A stretch of 64,000 nucleotides of DNA from Tetrahymena elliotti 4EA (GCA_000231825.2 JH720315.1:140252-204251); one strand, 5' to 3'. Counted from the first letter of the stretch, positions 22,127 to 36,725 are shown. Made by a program: numbers and translations. Notes: generated from the sequence alone by a model not told the origin.

Positions 22127-25100
22127 ATGTCAAAAAATAAAACTCTTAAATAGATTAGAATTAAATATTAAGACATACTTAGTGTAATTAATATTTTCTT
22201 TAACATTTGTTAAAACATTTTTTGGAAACAAAAGTTACTTGAAGAAGATTTAACTGGTTATAAAAACATTTCTTTAGGATTTGAGTAAGTTTAATATTAT
22301 ATTAAATATGTTAAAAACTAATTTAAAGCTCTTTTCTTCATTTTGATTATGATTAAATATCAGATTTAAAGATTATAATTTAAGATAGTTTGATCAATAA
22401 ATTTAATTTAATATTTTAAAAATAAAAGTTATTATGGACATTATGGTCTAAAACTTATTTCATAAATTTATACAAAATGTCCAGATCTTGAGGAACTATA
22501 AATCAGTCTAAAGTAAATTTTAACTATTTAATAAATTAATCTTATAATTAAAAGTTAATTTTTAAAATTGCTAATATAAAATATTTTAAAGAGTTTATCT
22601 TTTTATTGAAAGGTATTAAAGAGTTGATGAAGAATATGTTAACTAATTAGGCTAAACTCTTAAAAAATTCTAAAATCTTTCAAAGCTTTCTATAAACCTA
22701 GAGTAATTTTTATTTTTAAATCAAATTTTCTTCTTTTTATATAATTTTTGTAAAAATTCTATGATTTACTAATTTTTTATTGAAAATAAATTATTTTATG
22801 CACTTATCATCAATAGGAGTAATCAAATTGGAGCTAAGGGAATGACTTATTTTGGTTCATTTTAAAGCTGTTAAGAACTTTATCTAAATTTAAGGTTTTG
22901 AATTATTTGTTTTAAACAATATTAAAAATAAAATTCCAAAAAAAATAATTGTTACATTTTTAGAAATAAAGATTTTACAAATGAATAAATATATTTAAAT
23001 AAAAAGCTTTAACAAGATTGAAGATTTAGGAGCAAATTTCTTAGGCCTAAATTTATCAGAAAGCATTCATATTTAATCTCTAACACTTAATATTCAGTAA
23101 TATCTATTAATCTTTTATAAATAAACAATTAAATTTTTTAAATTGTAATAAATTTGTTTGTAAAAAAGAGAAAACAAAATAGGATTTGAAGGAATGTCTA
23201 ATTTAAGTTTAGCATTTAAGAAATTAGTTAATCTGTCTATATTAATACTGATACTATAGTAACAATTATTTCATTTTCAAGACTATTTTTTGTCTTCTTT
23301 CTTTCAAATAAAAGGAGGGCTAATCAAAATTAGGACTACTTTATGCTTTATTAATATTTTTTATTCAAAAAATTTTAATCTAAATCTTTTTTGTGGATAG
23401 ATAACTAACTAAACCCTCCTTTAAATATAATCAATTTACAAAAAAAGTTATTTGGTTTTAATGTTTTTTGAAACTCCTAAAATAAAAACAGATAGATCAT
23501 AATTACTATTCTTTAAATAAATTATTTTTTACTAGAGGTAATAATATAGAAGACAAAGGAGCACATATTTTAAGTGAAGGATTAGCTTGCTGTTAAAATC
23601 TCAAAGAATTAGAAATTTACCTTTAGTAAATTAATAACTGATATTGATTTTCTTATTTCTATTATTTTATAAATTAGAAAGAACCGTATTCAAGAAGGGC
23701 TTTTTGCTTTATCAAATGGATTTGCTAACTACTTAAAAATAAAATATTTGCTAATCAATCTTTCGTATGATTTCATTTGTTAATTTTGATTTGTCTTTCT
23801 TCTTTTATAAATTATGAAAATGTATCAAAATATATCAAATAAATTGAACTTAGAATTTTTTATCAAAAATAAAGATAATAATTTTAAAAAGATTTTCTAT
23901 GAATCTTTAGTATAAAAAAAAATGAAATTATAAATAAGTTATTTTATTTGATTATTTAATAAAATCATAATACATTTTTAAATGTAACCAAATATATTTT
24001 TTTAATTATTTATCAAAAAAAATTGAATATTTTCAAGAAAATATGAATTAATAATTATTTTTAAAAAGAAATTAATATTTCTTGAATTAAATTGTAGATT
24101 TTAGCTCAAACAAAAAAGGAGTTTCTGGTCTTGAGAACTGCCTGTCAAAGATGATTAATCTCGAAATTTTAAATTTAAATTTGGAGTAAAAAATTAATAA
24201 ACTATGATTTATTTTTCAAATTTAAAAAAATTTTATAATATTTTATAAAAGACTTAACATACTTGGTCCATAAAGTATATCTTAAATTAGTAATGATTTA
24301 GCTAATTGCTTTAAAATTTAGAAAATAAACTTGAATCTGAGGTGAAATACAATTCATTTTAAAATTTTATTTTTAAATTGATTCCTTTTTATTTTTTGCT
24401 TAAATTATTTAAGATTTGTGTTTTAATTTAAAATACTTTTACTTTTTGAATTTTTATAAACTAAATAATCAAAATGTAAAGTTAAACTAAAATCGGAGCA
24501 GTTGGAGCATCATCTCTAGGGTCTGCTTTAAGCATCTGTCCTAATCTTTCAGAATTAATATTAGATCTTTAGTAAAATTATTTCAATTTAATAAATATTC
24601 TTTTTATATTGAATAAAATAGCAATCATATATTTAAGAGTAAATTTTTAAAGCAATTTATTATTAAATTAAAAGTTCAAATTAAATTGGAGTAAGAGGGG
24701 CTCCTTTGTTTGGTAGTCATTTGTCTAAGTCTAAAAATTTAGAAAGCTTGGCAATCAACATTTCGTAATATTCCATATTCATTTCAAACAACCTTGATTA
24801 ACTAGCTCTCAAATATTAATACATTTCTCATATTTTTTATTAAAAAACTAGAAAAAATAAAATAAGAGATAAGGGTGTCTTTGGTATGGTTCAGAATTTT
24901 TCAAATTTAGTTAACTTAAAAAACTTAGAGCTTAATTTGAAGTAAATAAATTTCTTAATTAAAAATAAAATAGAAAATTAGAAAATTTATTTATTATGTT
25001 TAAACTGATGCTTTTAAAAAAAGTAAAATTAGAATCTTTAAATAATAATAATAATTTATTATAAGAAGAATTATTTAAAGGACAAACATAATTGTAGAGT

Positions 25101-26213
25101 TTACGTAAACAACTCATCTTTTAATTAAAAAAGGTAAAATAAAATAAATGCTGATGGAGTAATCATGTTTATTCAAAGGCTTGCAAGTTGTATAAATCTT
25201 TAGAGCTTAATTATTAATTTAAAGTAAAAAATAAATGCTTCTTAAAAAATTTATAGTATTTAATATTAAAATATTATTACTTTTCTCTAAATAATTTTGA
25301 ATTAAAATAATTATGTTTAATTGATTTAAAGGTATAACAAGTTATGGAGATTTGGGCTTTCTTAAGTTTCATAATTTTTAGGAGCTTGTAAAAATCTGAT
25401 AAATTTAGAAATCGATCTTTCGTAAGCTATACTTTAATCACAAAACTAGTTAATTAACTATTTACAATTATATAAAGAGAAAGTTAAATTAATTGTGAAA
25501 GTGCAAAATTTTTAGGATAGGCTTTGGCTAATTCAAATAGCTTGGAAAATATTAAACTTGATCTTTCGTACCATATTTTTTTCTAGATAAAATTAAATTA
25601 AAATTTTTATTAAATAATGAAATAAAAAATAAGTTGCAATTTTGTTAAGGTTTTAGGAGCTACAGAAATTGCTATTTCTCTATAGAATTGCAAAAATCTC
25701 TCAAATTTATATTTGAATCTTTCGTATTTTTATTTAGTTGATAGTTAGTTAGTTAGCTAATAAAATATTAAATTTTTAATCAAAGAAGTAATTATATAAT
25801 GGATGAAGGTGTTTCAAAATTAAGTCATTCTTTGTCATAATGCAAAAATTTAAAAATCCTGACACTTAATGTGATGTAAAAGTTTTTCCTTTGCCTTTTA
25901 ATGAATTTATACTAAATTTAATCAAATAAATTTAAAATCTTCATCAAAATTGATATTAATTAAAAGAAAGAACGGAATTAGATATGAAGGTGAATATTAA
26001 TTAGGAAAAGGATTAACCAACTGTTAGCATCTTACATATTTGAAAATATCTTTAATGTAAAAAAAGAATTTAAACAATAAATTAATATTGATTTTTTACT
26101 AATTTAGATACAATATTTATTTTGGAGGAAAGAGGTTCAACAAATAAGTTCTAAAAATAAAGAAACTTGTTAAAAGAGATATATACTTTGATAACTCAAG
26201 ATGGAATCATTGA
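22127..26213 (+). CDS. Leucine-rich-repeat protein B, one repeat per exon, tandem paralogue of A
   Basis: The ORF starts MSKNKTLKQIRIKYQD at 22127. A phase-0 intron (from a GTAATTAA donor near 22182 to an acceptor near 22237) is followed by an exon ending LGFE. Roughly twenty exons follow, each encoding one LRR with the same S/RxNxI...C..L..L.L.L frame. Examples are about 22430 (GHYGLKLISQIYTKC), 22612, 22817 (SNQIGAKGMTYFGSF), 23003, 23165, 23536 (RGNNIEDKGAHILSEG), 23678, 24095, 24250, 24480, 24680, 24860, 25140, 25335, 25480, 25635, 25783 and 25970. A basic C-terminal exon ends at TGA 26211-26213. Introns are mostly phase 2 at the end of each repeat and often use GTAA or GTAT. A few introns (for example 23320-23540 and 23770-24090) are long and could hide degenerate repeat exons. 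It was separated from gene A by the in-frame TGA at 21846 and a new ATG. Confidence 0.7.
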
Positions 26214-26736
26214 AAAATAAAAATTATAATCAAGTTTAAAATAAATTTTCATTCATAAAACAAAATTTAATAAGAAATTTGTATGAATAACTTTAAAATG
26301 ATTATTATGGTTTATTGAAATAATTAGCAATAAGTGCAAATTAATTTAACCAAAAATAAATAAATAGTTTGTTTGTTTGTAATATTTAACTTTTAATAAT
26401 GGCTCTACTTATACAGAAAGCGCTATTTTAGAAGAAAATAATTGTATTTAAAGCAAAAATTAATCCATAAATAATTTAAATAAAAATAAGAAAAAAGCTA
26501 TGTATATCATATTAAAGGTCTTTATCACAAAAAGCATAAATATTCTACCATAAGATTATCTTTTATATGAAAAAAGTGCAAAAAGTAATTTACTTTTTTG
26601 TAAAAGTTTTAGGAAAATAAATTGGACAATCATAAATTAGATTTGATAAAAAGGAATTACTCCTTTTACAATTAAATTATTTACATATTTTTAATTTTTT
26701 AATTTAAATTATTTGTTGAAATTAATGAAATAAATA
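26214..26736. other. Spacer between convergent genes
   Basis: This is A/T-rich DNA between the 3' end of LRR gene B (plus) and the 3' end of the next gene (minus). Nothing beyond UTRs is supported. Confidence 0.5.
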
Positions 26737-29700
26737 TCAATAATTTTTTATGCTCTTATGATTCAGCTTCATTTTAGTACACTTGTTAATTCCCCTATTT
26801 TATGAATAATATGTAAATGAAATTAAAAAGATAAAAAATTTTAAAGAAATAACTTACTCATTAATTTCTTTGAGTTTAATGACATTTTTCATTCTTCTTG
26901 CAAATAGTTAGGTATTTCCTTTTGTTTTAAGGATCATTTTTTATATGTGTTTGCTTTATGAGTAATAAGAATCTAACTATGCTTCTGTAATAGAAGGTAA
27001 AGAAGAGTCTCCACTTTCAGAGTCATCTAAATTATTGTTATTATTGTTGTTGTTGTTATTATTATTGCTATTAATTTTATCAATCAAGCTGTCTTCATTT
27101 TAATTATTATTTTATTTGTTAATATTAGAAGAATTTAAACAGTTAGACTCACTTTTTACTCTATTTTGTTTTAATTCTGAGACAGGTAATGTATTAGCCG
27201 ATTTATCTGCATCTGCTTTATAAAATGAGCTTTATCTATCAGTTTGAGAATTTGCATTTCTTTTAATAACTTTGTATTCATATTCACTCTTATAAAAGTT
27301 TTGCAAATTCTCTTTATCTGAAACATGCATTTTACTTCTTGTACGTAATTAATTGGAATTTCTATATAATTCTTCCTAAGAATACAAATCATATAAATCC
27401 TTAAGGAATATTGTTTGTTTGTTCTGTTTGTTATGTTCATTTATAATTTTAGATTTACTTAAATAGTTTATTGTTGTTTTTTAATTTTCTTTTTATCTCT
27501 AAATTTATTCGTCATCCTATTTGCTTTGTTCTATTATTGCAGATTTTGATAAAGAATCAGCTTCATTATTTTAATAATTTTTTCTCTTTTATTCAATTGT
27601 AAGTTTAAGATTCCCATTCTTTTGATTTTTGTCAAGAGCCTTTTAATTATTAAACCCTGCAAGAGAAGCATTTTATGAATTATGAAGACCTTTTTACTTA
27701 TTTGGCAAGAATAAACTATTTAATTTATTTGAATTAGAAGTTGTAGCCGTTGAAGAAGCTGTTCCATTTATGTTCATGTAATCTTCTATGTATCTCGGAC
27801 CTTTAGCAGTAAGTTATCCATCTGTTTATTTTCTTTGTAAAATATTTGCTCTATGTGGTTTTGAATTAGAAGAACTTGATATGATTTGAGGAGATTTTAA
27901 AACACTCATAGTATTTCCAAGTATTGAGTTTTAATCAGTCATAGAAGTCCTGCTTACATGCAAAATAGTAGAATTTGTTGTATTTTAATTGAAATTTATA
28001 TAATTTGAATTATTGAAAGATTTAGGATTCATACTGTTTATTACTCCATACCCATTCTGAGTATTTATCTAATTTAAATTTTTTTGTTAACTTATTATTG
28101 ATGGAGAACTCATTTCTTTTTTAAGAAATTACCCTATAATTGAAGGTTGTGATTAGTGAGATAATTTATTGTAATTTAGTGAATTTGATTGAAGTCTTTA
28201 TACAGAAGTAAAATAATTATTTTTTATATTATCAACAGATTAACTATTCTCTTATTTTGAATTTGTATTAGAAATATTATCCATACTAGTCCTCATTAGC
28301 CTGCTTTAAAGCAATCTTTATTTCTTTAGCTCTTATTCTAATTCTTTTTATTCCTTTTCTATCTAATATTAATGCATATGCTTTTCTTATTGTTCCTTTA
28401 AAATTTTCTTTGAATTTTACTACCTCCAGTTCTTTAATTATTCTAATTCTTCATATTTATTTGTGTTACTTTAAGCAAATAATTCTAGCAAATTTCTTTT
28501 TAATTGTAATTTGTTTAAATATTCATCTGCAGCATTCTCTATTTCTTTGAAGATCTTATGCTTATTTGCTTTAAAATCTTCGTTCATCTTTTTCACAGTT
28601 TTGGAAGTCACTAAACTTTCAACTATTTTTAATATTTAGTAAAATAATTTAATTAAAATTATTTAATTAATTGAAATACTGTAAATCCTTTTATATTTTC
28701 TACATTTACAAAAATTAATTTTTTTCCAAAATTTTTATAATTTCATGCTTTTAAGAGAATGTAAATCAATGAGTTATTATTATTTGAGGGTTTAGGATAA
28801 TTAATGAATTATATAATTTTGAGTGAGCTTGAATTTGCCAAGATATTATTTTCAGAATAATTTCAGTGGTAGATTTGTTAGGTTAAACCAATTTTTTAAA
28901 GAATTAAGATGTAATTAGATGTAAGAATAATTTGATTATTAAAAATTGGTATTATAGAAAGAGTAAATTATGATTAAAAAATATTTGGCAAAATTGAAAA
29001 ATTGTATTTACTAGGTTAAAATAAGAAATAAATGAAGTATAAAATAATTACTTTAGGCAGTTTTATCAGCAAGAATCTTGAGGTGATTTAGGTTTTTTCT
29101 TTCTATAAATTACTTCACATAATATTTATGAGAGAGATCATTTTGCAAAAGGTCTCCTCTTTTTATTTTTTCTATAACTTCTTGCTGAGCCTCTTCAAAC
29201 TGAGTTAAGAATTAATTTTGATTTTATTTATTTTGTTTCATTTGTATAACTTTTTTATGCTCTACTTTATCTTTAATGTTGAGCAATTTATCAAAAATGA
29301 TAGAACCAAATTTTGTTATTTTTTTTGCACCTTGTTGATCAGACTAATTGTTGTTGCCTTTTTGAAGATTACCATCTTCATAGAATTTTTGATTCTCTTC
29401 TCTTTCATCTATTAGCTCCATTCCTATCTCTTATCTTGTGTCCTATCTAGAAATAGTTGCTTGAGAAAAAGAATTCTAAGATTATATTCCTCCAGATTAA
29501 ATGGAATCGGCTCTCATTAAAATCATTCCTCCTGGAGAATTTATAATTATACTTGATCTTTAAGCCCTCTTTTCATTATTTTTGAATTTATTTAATTGCT
29601 TTTATCTTAGCTGACGAATTTGCTGCCAAAGCTTATTGTTTGCTTTTTAATCTTGCTTTTCATTCAATTACAAAAGCTGCTGATCATCAGCTTTGGCTGG

Positions 29701-30288
29701 TATTGAAACTACTCTCTCCCTTTTCATGGTATATTTATTACGCAAATCAATAAGCTCATTCATAGTAATATCACCGTTAAAATAAGCTTAAAGTAATTCC
29801 TTGTATAGTATGTGCTTTCTAGGCATTCCTTCAGGAAAAACATTGACTAAAGGATCCTACATTATAGAATCTGTATGCATATTAATTTTTTTTAAAGAAT
29901 TCTATTTCTAAATAAAGTTTATTTAAGTTTTGCTATCAAAATTTACTCTACTTTTCACATTATTTGTTGCATTGTTTCCCTATTTTTAAAAAATCTTGCT
30001 CATGATAGAAAATGTTTTGGATGGCTAAAAATTTGCTGTATTTAATAAATTGCCTTGACTTTAACTTGTAGCTGTTAAATTCCCACCAAAACTTTCTATA
30101 TTATTCTTAGTAGAATTTATTGCTTTGCCGCCTTCTCCGTTTTTTTACAAAATTTTTAATGTAGAATTTTTGATGGATTATCTATTATTATGCAAGTAAT
30201 TATGAGCACTCTACTCAGTATATTAAGTAATGAAATTATCATCCTTATCTTCTTAATTCTTTTAGTTGCTGATATTACTTGACTTCAT
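26737..30288 (-). CDS. Large low-complexity Asn/Ser/Gln/Lys-rich protein, unknown function
   Basis: The model encodes 1019 aa from an ATG at 30288 (MKSSNISNQKNQEDKDD) to a TGA at 26737-26739. The introns are 28623-29051 (429 nt, phase 1) and 26795-26857 (63 nt). The N-terminal part is disordered. A more conserved-looking block follows (about 29570-29870: PLVNVFPEGMPRKH, then MNELIDLRNKYTMKRER), then a long charged coiled coil across the first intron junction (KANKHKIFKEIENAADEYL and onward). The rest is Asn/Ser-rich with an Asn homopolymer tract (27040-27065) and a basic C-terminus. No catalytic domain was found. Codon use matches its neighbours. A cytoskeletal or scaffolding role would be a guess. 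Confidence 0.75.
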
Positions 30289-31673
30289 CCTTATTTATAG
30301 ATGGATGGATGCTTTTACTCTTGTGCTTATTTAAGAGTTTATGAATACAAATATCTCTAACTAAAATTAGCTTCTATGCTTGATCGCTTGTTTGTTTATT
30401 TATTTATCTATCAGTATATTGCTAATTAAAGTAAATTACTATTATTACCACTGTATTTTACTTTTGAAAGGTAACTAAAGATATTTATTTATTTAATTAA
30501 TTAATTAGTAAAAAGGCTAATAAATAAATAAATTAATATTTCTGCTTTCTTAATGATAGTAGATTGATTATCATTCAATTTAACTTTCAATAATTATCAA
30601 TCAATTTATTAATCTTATTCATTCAATCAATCATTTTTATTTTATTCATTCAAATTTTATTGTTTATTCCATTAATACTGATTTTTTATTTTCACTTAAG
30701 CCCATTAATACTAATTAAATTATTTATTTACTCATTCATTCATTCTATTTTTTAAAATTTCGACTAATTTTTACCTTTTTACCATAAAACAATCAATATT
30801 ACATTTTTGGTGTCTTCTTAAAAAACTTATTATCAAATACACCTCTACAAATCACTTTACCTCCTCTCTGTATTTTTAACATTTTGTAACAAAAAAATAA
30901 TTTAAAATGAATATTTTTCATAACCTTCTTTCAGAAAAATAAATATCAAAATACCCATTCAAAAATTTGATAGCATTTTATATTTCTTATTTAGATTGAT
31001 CTCATTTGAATTTCTTTAATTTCATACTAGGAGAGGATTTTGAATAAAATAAAGTAACAACATCTAAAGTATTTATTCATTCATCTTTGATTAATCTTAA
31101 AATAAAATATTATTTTATTTTAGATTTTTGTATTTTAAATAATTTCAAGAAAAATAATTATAAATAAAAAATTTATTTCCTTTTTATTATCTTTTATAGC
31201 TTGGTTTTGAAAGCTATTGTTTGCGTTTTAAAAATTTAGAAATAAGTTTTATAATTAATTTAGTTTTCTTATCTTAAAATTAATAAATTTATGTTATTTC
31301 TTAGGTACTTCAAACCTTACTTATTTTTCAAAAAGTTAATTTATTGATATTCCTTTTTTTCAATTATTATTTAATAATATTGAACATTTCAAAAATAATG
31401 AGTAAATTAATAAAACTTGAAAGATTGAAAAACAACAAGATAAATAGCAGCAACATTTATAAAATCTAAGTCAAAATTTAATACTATTTTAATAAATTGA
31501 AAAATTTTTTTTTTTGAGGTTAAGAAAATAATTTATTTAGAATAATAAGTAAATAAATGTTAATTTTTATTAAATGGATATTTTTAATGTTTGATGAGAA
31601 ATGGAGTAATAAAGTTAAGATTAATGACTAAGAATATTAACAAATAAATAGATACAAATCAGAAATTAAGTAA
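30289..31673. other. Intergenic with ATTC-type simple repeats
   Basis: This region lies upstream of the preceding minus-strand gene and downstream of the OGDH gene. Between about 30390 and 30750 there are many short ATTT/ATTC/AATC tracts (TTATTCATTCATT and similar), which look like degenerate tetranucleotide microsatellites. No reading frame is supported. Confidence 0.55.
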
Positions 31674-34600
31674 TCATTAGGAAATAATTTTTTCAATATA
31701 AGCTTGGATTTATTTTAATTCTTGAGCATGTTCTTTTACTTTACCAGTAGCAGTGGCAGGAGATGATTTTCTGCCAACATAAGTAATCTTTTGATTTTTA
31801 AATTTAAGTTCTCTAATTATTCTTGCAATGTGAGGTTCACTGTAAAGATAAGCACCTGAGTTAATATGTTCTTCTTATACCCAATAAACCTATTATTAAA
31901 GAAATAAAAATCAATATTATGAGGATCTAATTTTAAAAATAAATACATTTGCATGATGAGCATCTGCTTTAGAAAGGATGTTTTTGAGTTATTCTTCAGG
32001 GAAAGGAAGCAATTCTTCTAATACAACTAATGCAGTAGTATCTTATTTTTTAGCTAATTCAATTTAGTTATAAACATCATATTAGAATTTTCCTGTCATT
32101 ATAATTATGTTTTTAGTCTTATGATTGACATCTAATCTTTCAATTATTTCTTTAAATCTGGTAGATTCACCCATCTCTTCAAAAGTAGATTTAGCCTATT
32201 AATGTCTAATCACTTTTAATTATTTAATAAAATTTATATAAAATATCACCATATACTTAAACTAAATTAATTATTTTTAATATTCTCTCATTTTCATTTT
32301 TTTAATGAAAAGGATTAAATTTTAACAAATTCAAAAAGCTTTGAAATGAGAAAGAGGTATTCTTATATATATTTAAAATAAATTTAGATCCAAATTACAT
32401 GTCTTGGGTCCAACAACAACCAGTGGCTTTCTGTAATTTCTGTGCATTTATCTTCTTAAGGCATGGAAATAGTTTGCAGGGGTGGTTGGATTGATTAATT
32501 AGAAGTTAACATCTTAGTGGCTCATGTAGAATTATTAATCTTCAATTTTTGAGTGAGATCTGTTGGGATTGTATCCTGCATAAGTGAGGTTTCTATCAAT
32601 ACCATCAGTATTACCCATTTGCAAGAATCTTTCCATACGACAACTAGAGTGTTCAGGACCAGCACCGTCCATACCGTGAGGTAATAAAAGAGTAAGGGAA
32701 GATTATCTTGCCCATTTGTGTTCACTGCAGGTCAAGAAAGTATCAATTGCAACTTAAGCACTATTGTTAAAGTCACCAAATTGTGCTTCCCAAATTGAAA
32801 AGATTCTTTCGGATTCTAAAGAGTAACCATATTCATAAGAAAGAGCACCAATTTCACTCAAAGGACTGTTGTAAACATACAACTTTCCTTTATTAAAGCC
32901 TTCGTATAAATCCTAATTAAAATATTTATTGAGTTTTACTTCTTTTGAAAATTTTTTTACTTAAATAGGATTCCAATGCTTGTGAGTAATTTAATCAGTG
33001 AATACCCAATGTCTTTGAGAGAAAGTACCTCTTTCAACATCTTCACCTGTGAAACGAATTGTGTGACCTTCTTCAAGTAAAGTCATAGCTGCTAAAGCTT
33101 CACAAGTTGCCCTAAAATGTTTGATACTTTTAATAAGAGTAAATGTAGAAAAAAAAATGTTTACCAGTCGAGAGAGTTACTATCAACAGCTTTCAAACGA
33201 GATTGAATGAAATTCTTTTATAAACGGTTGTGAACTTAAAATCCATTAGGTAAGACAACACTTTATTTAGCGAGTTAACGTAAAATATCAGCATTATAAC
33301 CAGTAGCTCTGCTATTGTCACCATATTAACTGAAATCCATGTTTTTCCAGTTTTGACGGAAAGCAGAAGCAGAATTATGTTTATCAGCCTTGTATTCTTC
33401 AACAGTTTTCTTGATGGATGGGATCTTTTCAAATTCAGTTTCACAATATTAAAAGGTTTTTTCTCTAATCTTTTAGTAAGTACCTTCTTTTACGACTTTA
33501 GAGTCAACAAGCTTGGCATCATAAAGTTGAGGGCAAGTCTTTTGGGTGTTTTTAATATGGTTGTACATGTGGGGTTAAGTGAATTCAGGTTCATCAAGTT
33601 CGTTGTGACCATAACGACGATATCCAATAACATCAATTAAAATATCCTTTTAGAAACGTTGACGATACTCAACAGCAAATTTGCAAACTCTGTGAATAGC
33701 TTCTGGATCATCAGAGTTAACATGAATAATAGGTGTATCGAAAGCCTTAGCAATATCAGAGCAGTAGAAGCCACCTCTACCATCAATAGGGTTAGTAGTG
33801 AAACCGATTTGATTGTTAACAATCATATGAATGGTACCACCAACAGAGAATTTAGGAACTTTTCCTAATGCGAATGATTCATAAACAACACCTTGAGCTG
33901 AAAAAGCTGCATCACCATGTAATTAGATATTAAGAACTTCAGTTTTATTCTTTTCATCCATTTTAGCACGAGCTTTACCCATACTAACAGGATTAACTGC
34001 TTCTAAATGAGAAGGATTGTGGAGTAAAGAAACGTTAATTGGTCTTTCTTTGCATCCAGTACCTTGATATAATTTACCTTTCTTGGAAACTGCAATATGA
34101 GAAACAACATCATCAATATAATTGTATAATTCACTTGGTAAATCAGGATGTCCACTAATCTTTCTAAGTAAATCTGCTACTGGATAATCCAATAAATTGC
34201 ATAAAACATTCAATCTACCTCTATGGGGCATACCAATAACTACATCTTCAACCTAAATTAAACCAATAAAAAACACTTAATTTCAATTCAATAATAACTC
34301 TTTTTAATTTAAAGTTAATTAAGATTTATTGAACAGTAAATTTTTTTATTTTTTTGCATTAATTTTTAATTTTTCTATTTTAATTTGAAAAACCCTTTTT
34401 AATTGAACTATTAATTAAATCCTTTATTTATCTTAATTTATTTTTTATTTTAAATATGATCGCTTAATAAAAAAAATAAAAAATGGATTTTTACCCCCAT
34501 TTCACTAGCCTTGGCCAAGATAGTTTTTAAACCTACAATAGAGGACTCTGCTCCTTCACCTGCATATCTTTTCTGTAGTAATAGTAAAATTTATTAGGCT

Positions 34601-35284
34601 TATATTTCATTTTTTGAAAATTATTTTTACGAAAGTTTAGAATTTTTTGTGAAGGAAGTGATCAAGTGCTTCAGTTTAGCTGAGAAGAGAGTGAATATTA
34701 ACTTTTTCAAAGCTAGTCAAATCAGTAAGCTAGTGTCTTTCAAAATTATAGTAAAGCCAAGTTCTTTCAACAGGATCGTTGACATGTTCGAATTCAATAC
34801 CAACTGTATCTTAGTAAACTCTCTTCAAATATTGCTCTAATTAAGCAACTTCTTAAGCTTCAGGAAGAGTAGAAATATAAGATGAGTCTTTATCAATATC
34901 TTTTTGATAATTTTCAGTGTACTTGATGCCAAAATCAAGTGGATTCACAAATTCTTATGATCTATTGATAAAATTGTATTGTTTTTGCTATTGGGTTAGT
35001 TCAATTATTAAATAAACTCAAATGATTTAGATTTGTTGTAAAACTGCTTTGTGGAAAATATTTTACCTATTTACAAGATTGAGGGGGTCGATTTAAGCAA
35101 ATTAATGACCATGCTTACGATAGATGTTGATGTATTACTATATCTTTGTACTTTGCTTATTTAAGTGTTCAAGATCAAACTTAACATCAGCTAGAGGTCC
35201 ATAAATAACAGCAAAGTTATTATTTTACTTGCTAACTAATGAAGATGAAGTTTGCTTAAATGCTTTATTAAGAAGTCTTTGCAT
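31674..35284 (-). CDS. OGDH: 2-oxoglutarate dehydrogenase E1 component
   Basis: This ThDP-dependent decarboxylase is the E1 of the mitochondrial 2-oxoglutarate dehydrogenase complex in the TCA cycle. The model encodes 953 aa, close to the usual family size. The N-terminus [19 protein letters not shown] is a good mitochondrial presequence. Hallmarks include [79 protein letters not shown] and the C-terminal [14 protein letters not shown] and [13 protein letters not shown]. The introns are 34962-35066, 34573-34630, 34253-34494, 33112-33164, 32913-32960, 32213-32398 and 31890-31946, and the frame is maintained across all of them. The stop is TGA (31674-31676). The antisense ORFs over this gene are shadows. 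Confidence 0.95.
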
Positions 35285-36725
35285 GGCTGTATGAAGAAAT
35301 GAAAGGTTTTTTAGAAACGCTGAAAAAAAAGCTTAGTAATTTTACTTTTTTAGGATGTGGGTGTTTTTGTTGAATTGTTTTCTTATTTCCTTAATTTTTT
35401 TGATTTAATATATTATTAAAGATATATTTTTAATTTTTTTTGTTGTTGTTTTATTCAGTTTTTAAAGCAACTTTGTAAGAATGACGATCATTTTTCTTTC
35501 ACTAATTTATTTTTAAAAACTAAATGCTGTAACTTTTGCTTTTTTATTTGTCTGTGAGTGCATCATAAATATAAAATTTATCCATAATCAAAAAAAAAAA
35601 CATTGACTGACTGAATAATCACTGATAGAAATTTTGATAAGTTGGAAAATATCTATTTTCTTCTTTATGAATTAATTAATCCATCTTTTCGTGGAGAAAT
35701 GTGACGTAAATTTTTACCTTTTTTTCATTTTGCAAATGTTAATTTATTTAATCATAGATATCTCCTAAATTAATTAAATTGCATATTTTCCTATATAACA
35801 TATCTCATTCGACAAAAGTGCCCACCAAATCATATTTGATACGTACTTTTAATAAAAATATCTTTTCACATTTGAGACATTCAATTTATTCATAGCTTTC
35901 CTTCCTTAATCTACTTTTCTAGAAAAAAAAGTGAAAATTGAAGAAAGCTTTTACAATTTTCAAAAGTGAAATCACCATCACAAAACAAATATAACAAAAA
36001 CTAATCCCATAGTAAAATATTTTTTCATTTTATTTTAAATTAGTTTAAACATATGTTTATAACCATAATTTAAGTTTAATTAAGTATGTTTCAATAATAC
36101 AAAATTTGTATTTTGCATTTAATTATAATAAGTTTAGCATTACTTATTTCAATAGATATTAGGAATAACATATATTATATTTCCTACCTTTTAGAGATTA
36201 AAATTAATTCAATAATAATTAAAATTTTGGAAATAAAGCTTGCTTGATAAAAATATAAATTTAACATTAGTAACATGCATATTAGTAAAGTTTGAAGTAA
36301 ATATAAAAAAAACTATTAAATATTGAGATAGAAGAAGAAATCATAAACAAACCATGTATTATTATTTGTAAATAATTTTTTATTTAAAAATAGAAAATTA
36401 AAAAATAATCAAAATAAGGAAAGTTTAATAATTTTAAGAATAATTTCATCATCCTTAATTTTTTATTTTTATTTAATAAAATTAGATTTTATTTGTCTGA
36501 TAGAAATAGCCTTAATTTAGTAATAAAGTATTTATTTATCTTGAAAAAAGATAATATCCAAAATTAATAATTGAATAAATGAAATAAGGAATATAATTTA
36601 TAATTATGACAGATTATTTTAAAGAAATACAATAAATATAAAAAAAAGACAATTACTAATTAATATCAAGAAAATAATTTAAATTATTTTGAGTTTTAAA
36701 TTTTTTCATTTGAAAAGGTGTTCAT
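35285..36725. other. Intergenic, no gene seen
   Basis: About 1.4 kb of A/T-rich DNA lies between two minus-strand genes. The right part is the 3' flank of the next gene and the left part the OGDH promoter. No frame has coding character. Confidence 0.5.

Noticed and set aside
33193..33868. Several plus- and minus-strand ORFs over the OGDH gene
   Set aside because: Out-of-frame readings of the conserved OGDH coding sequence.
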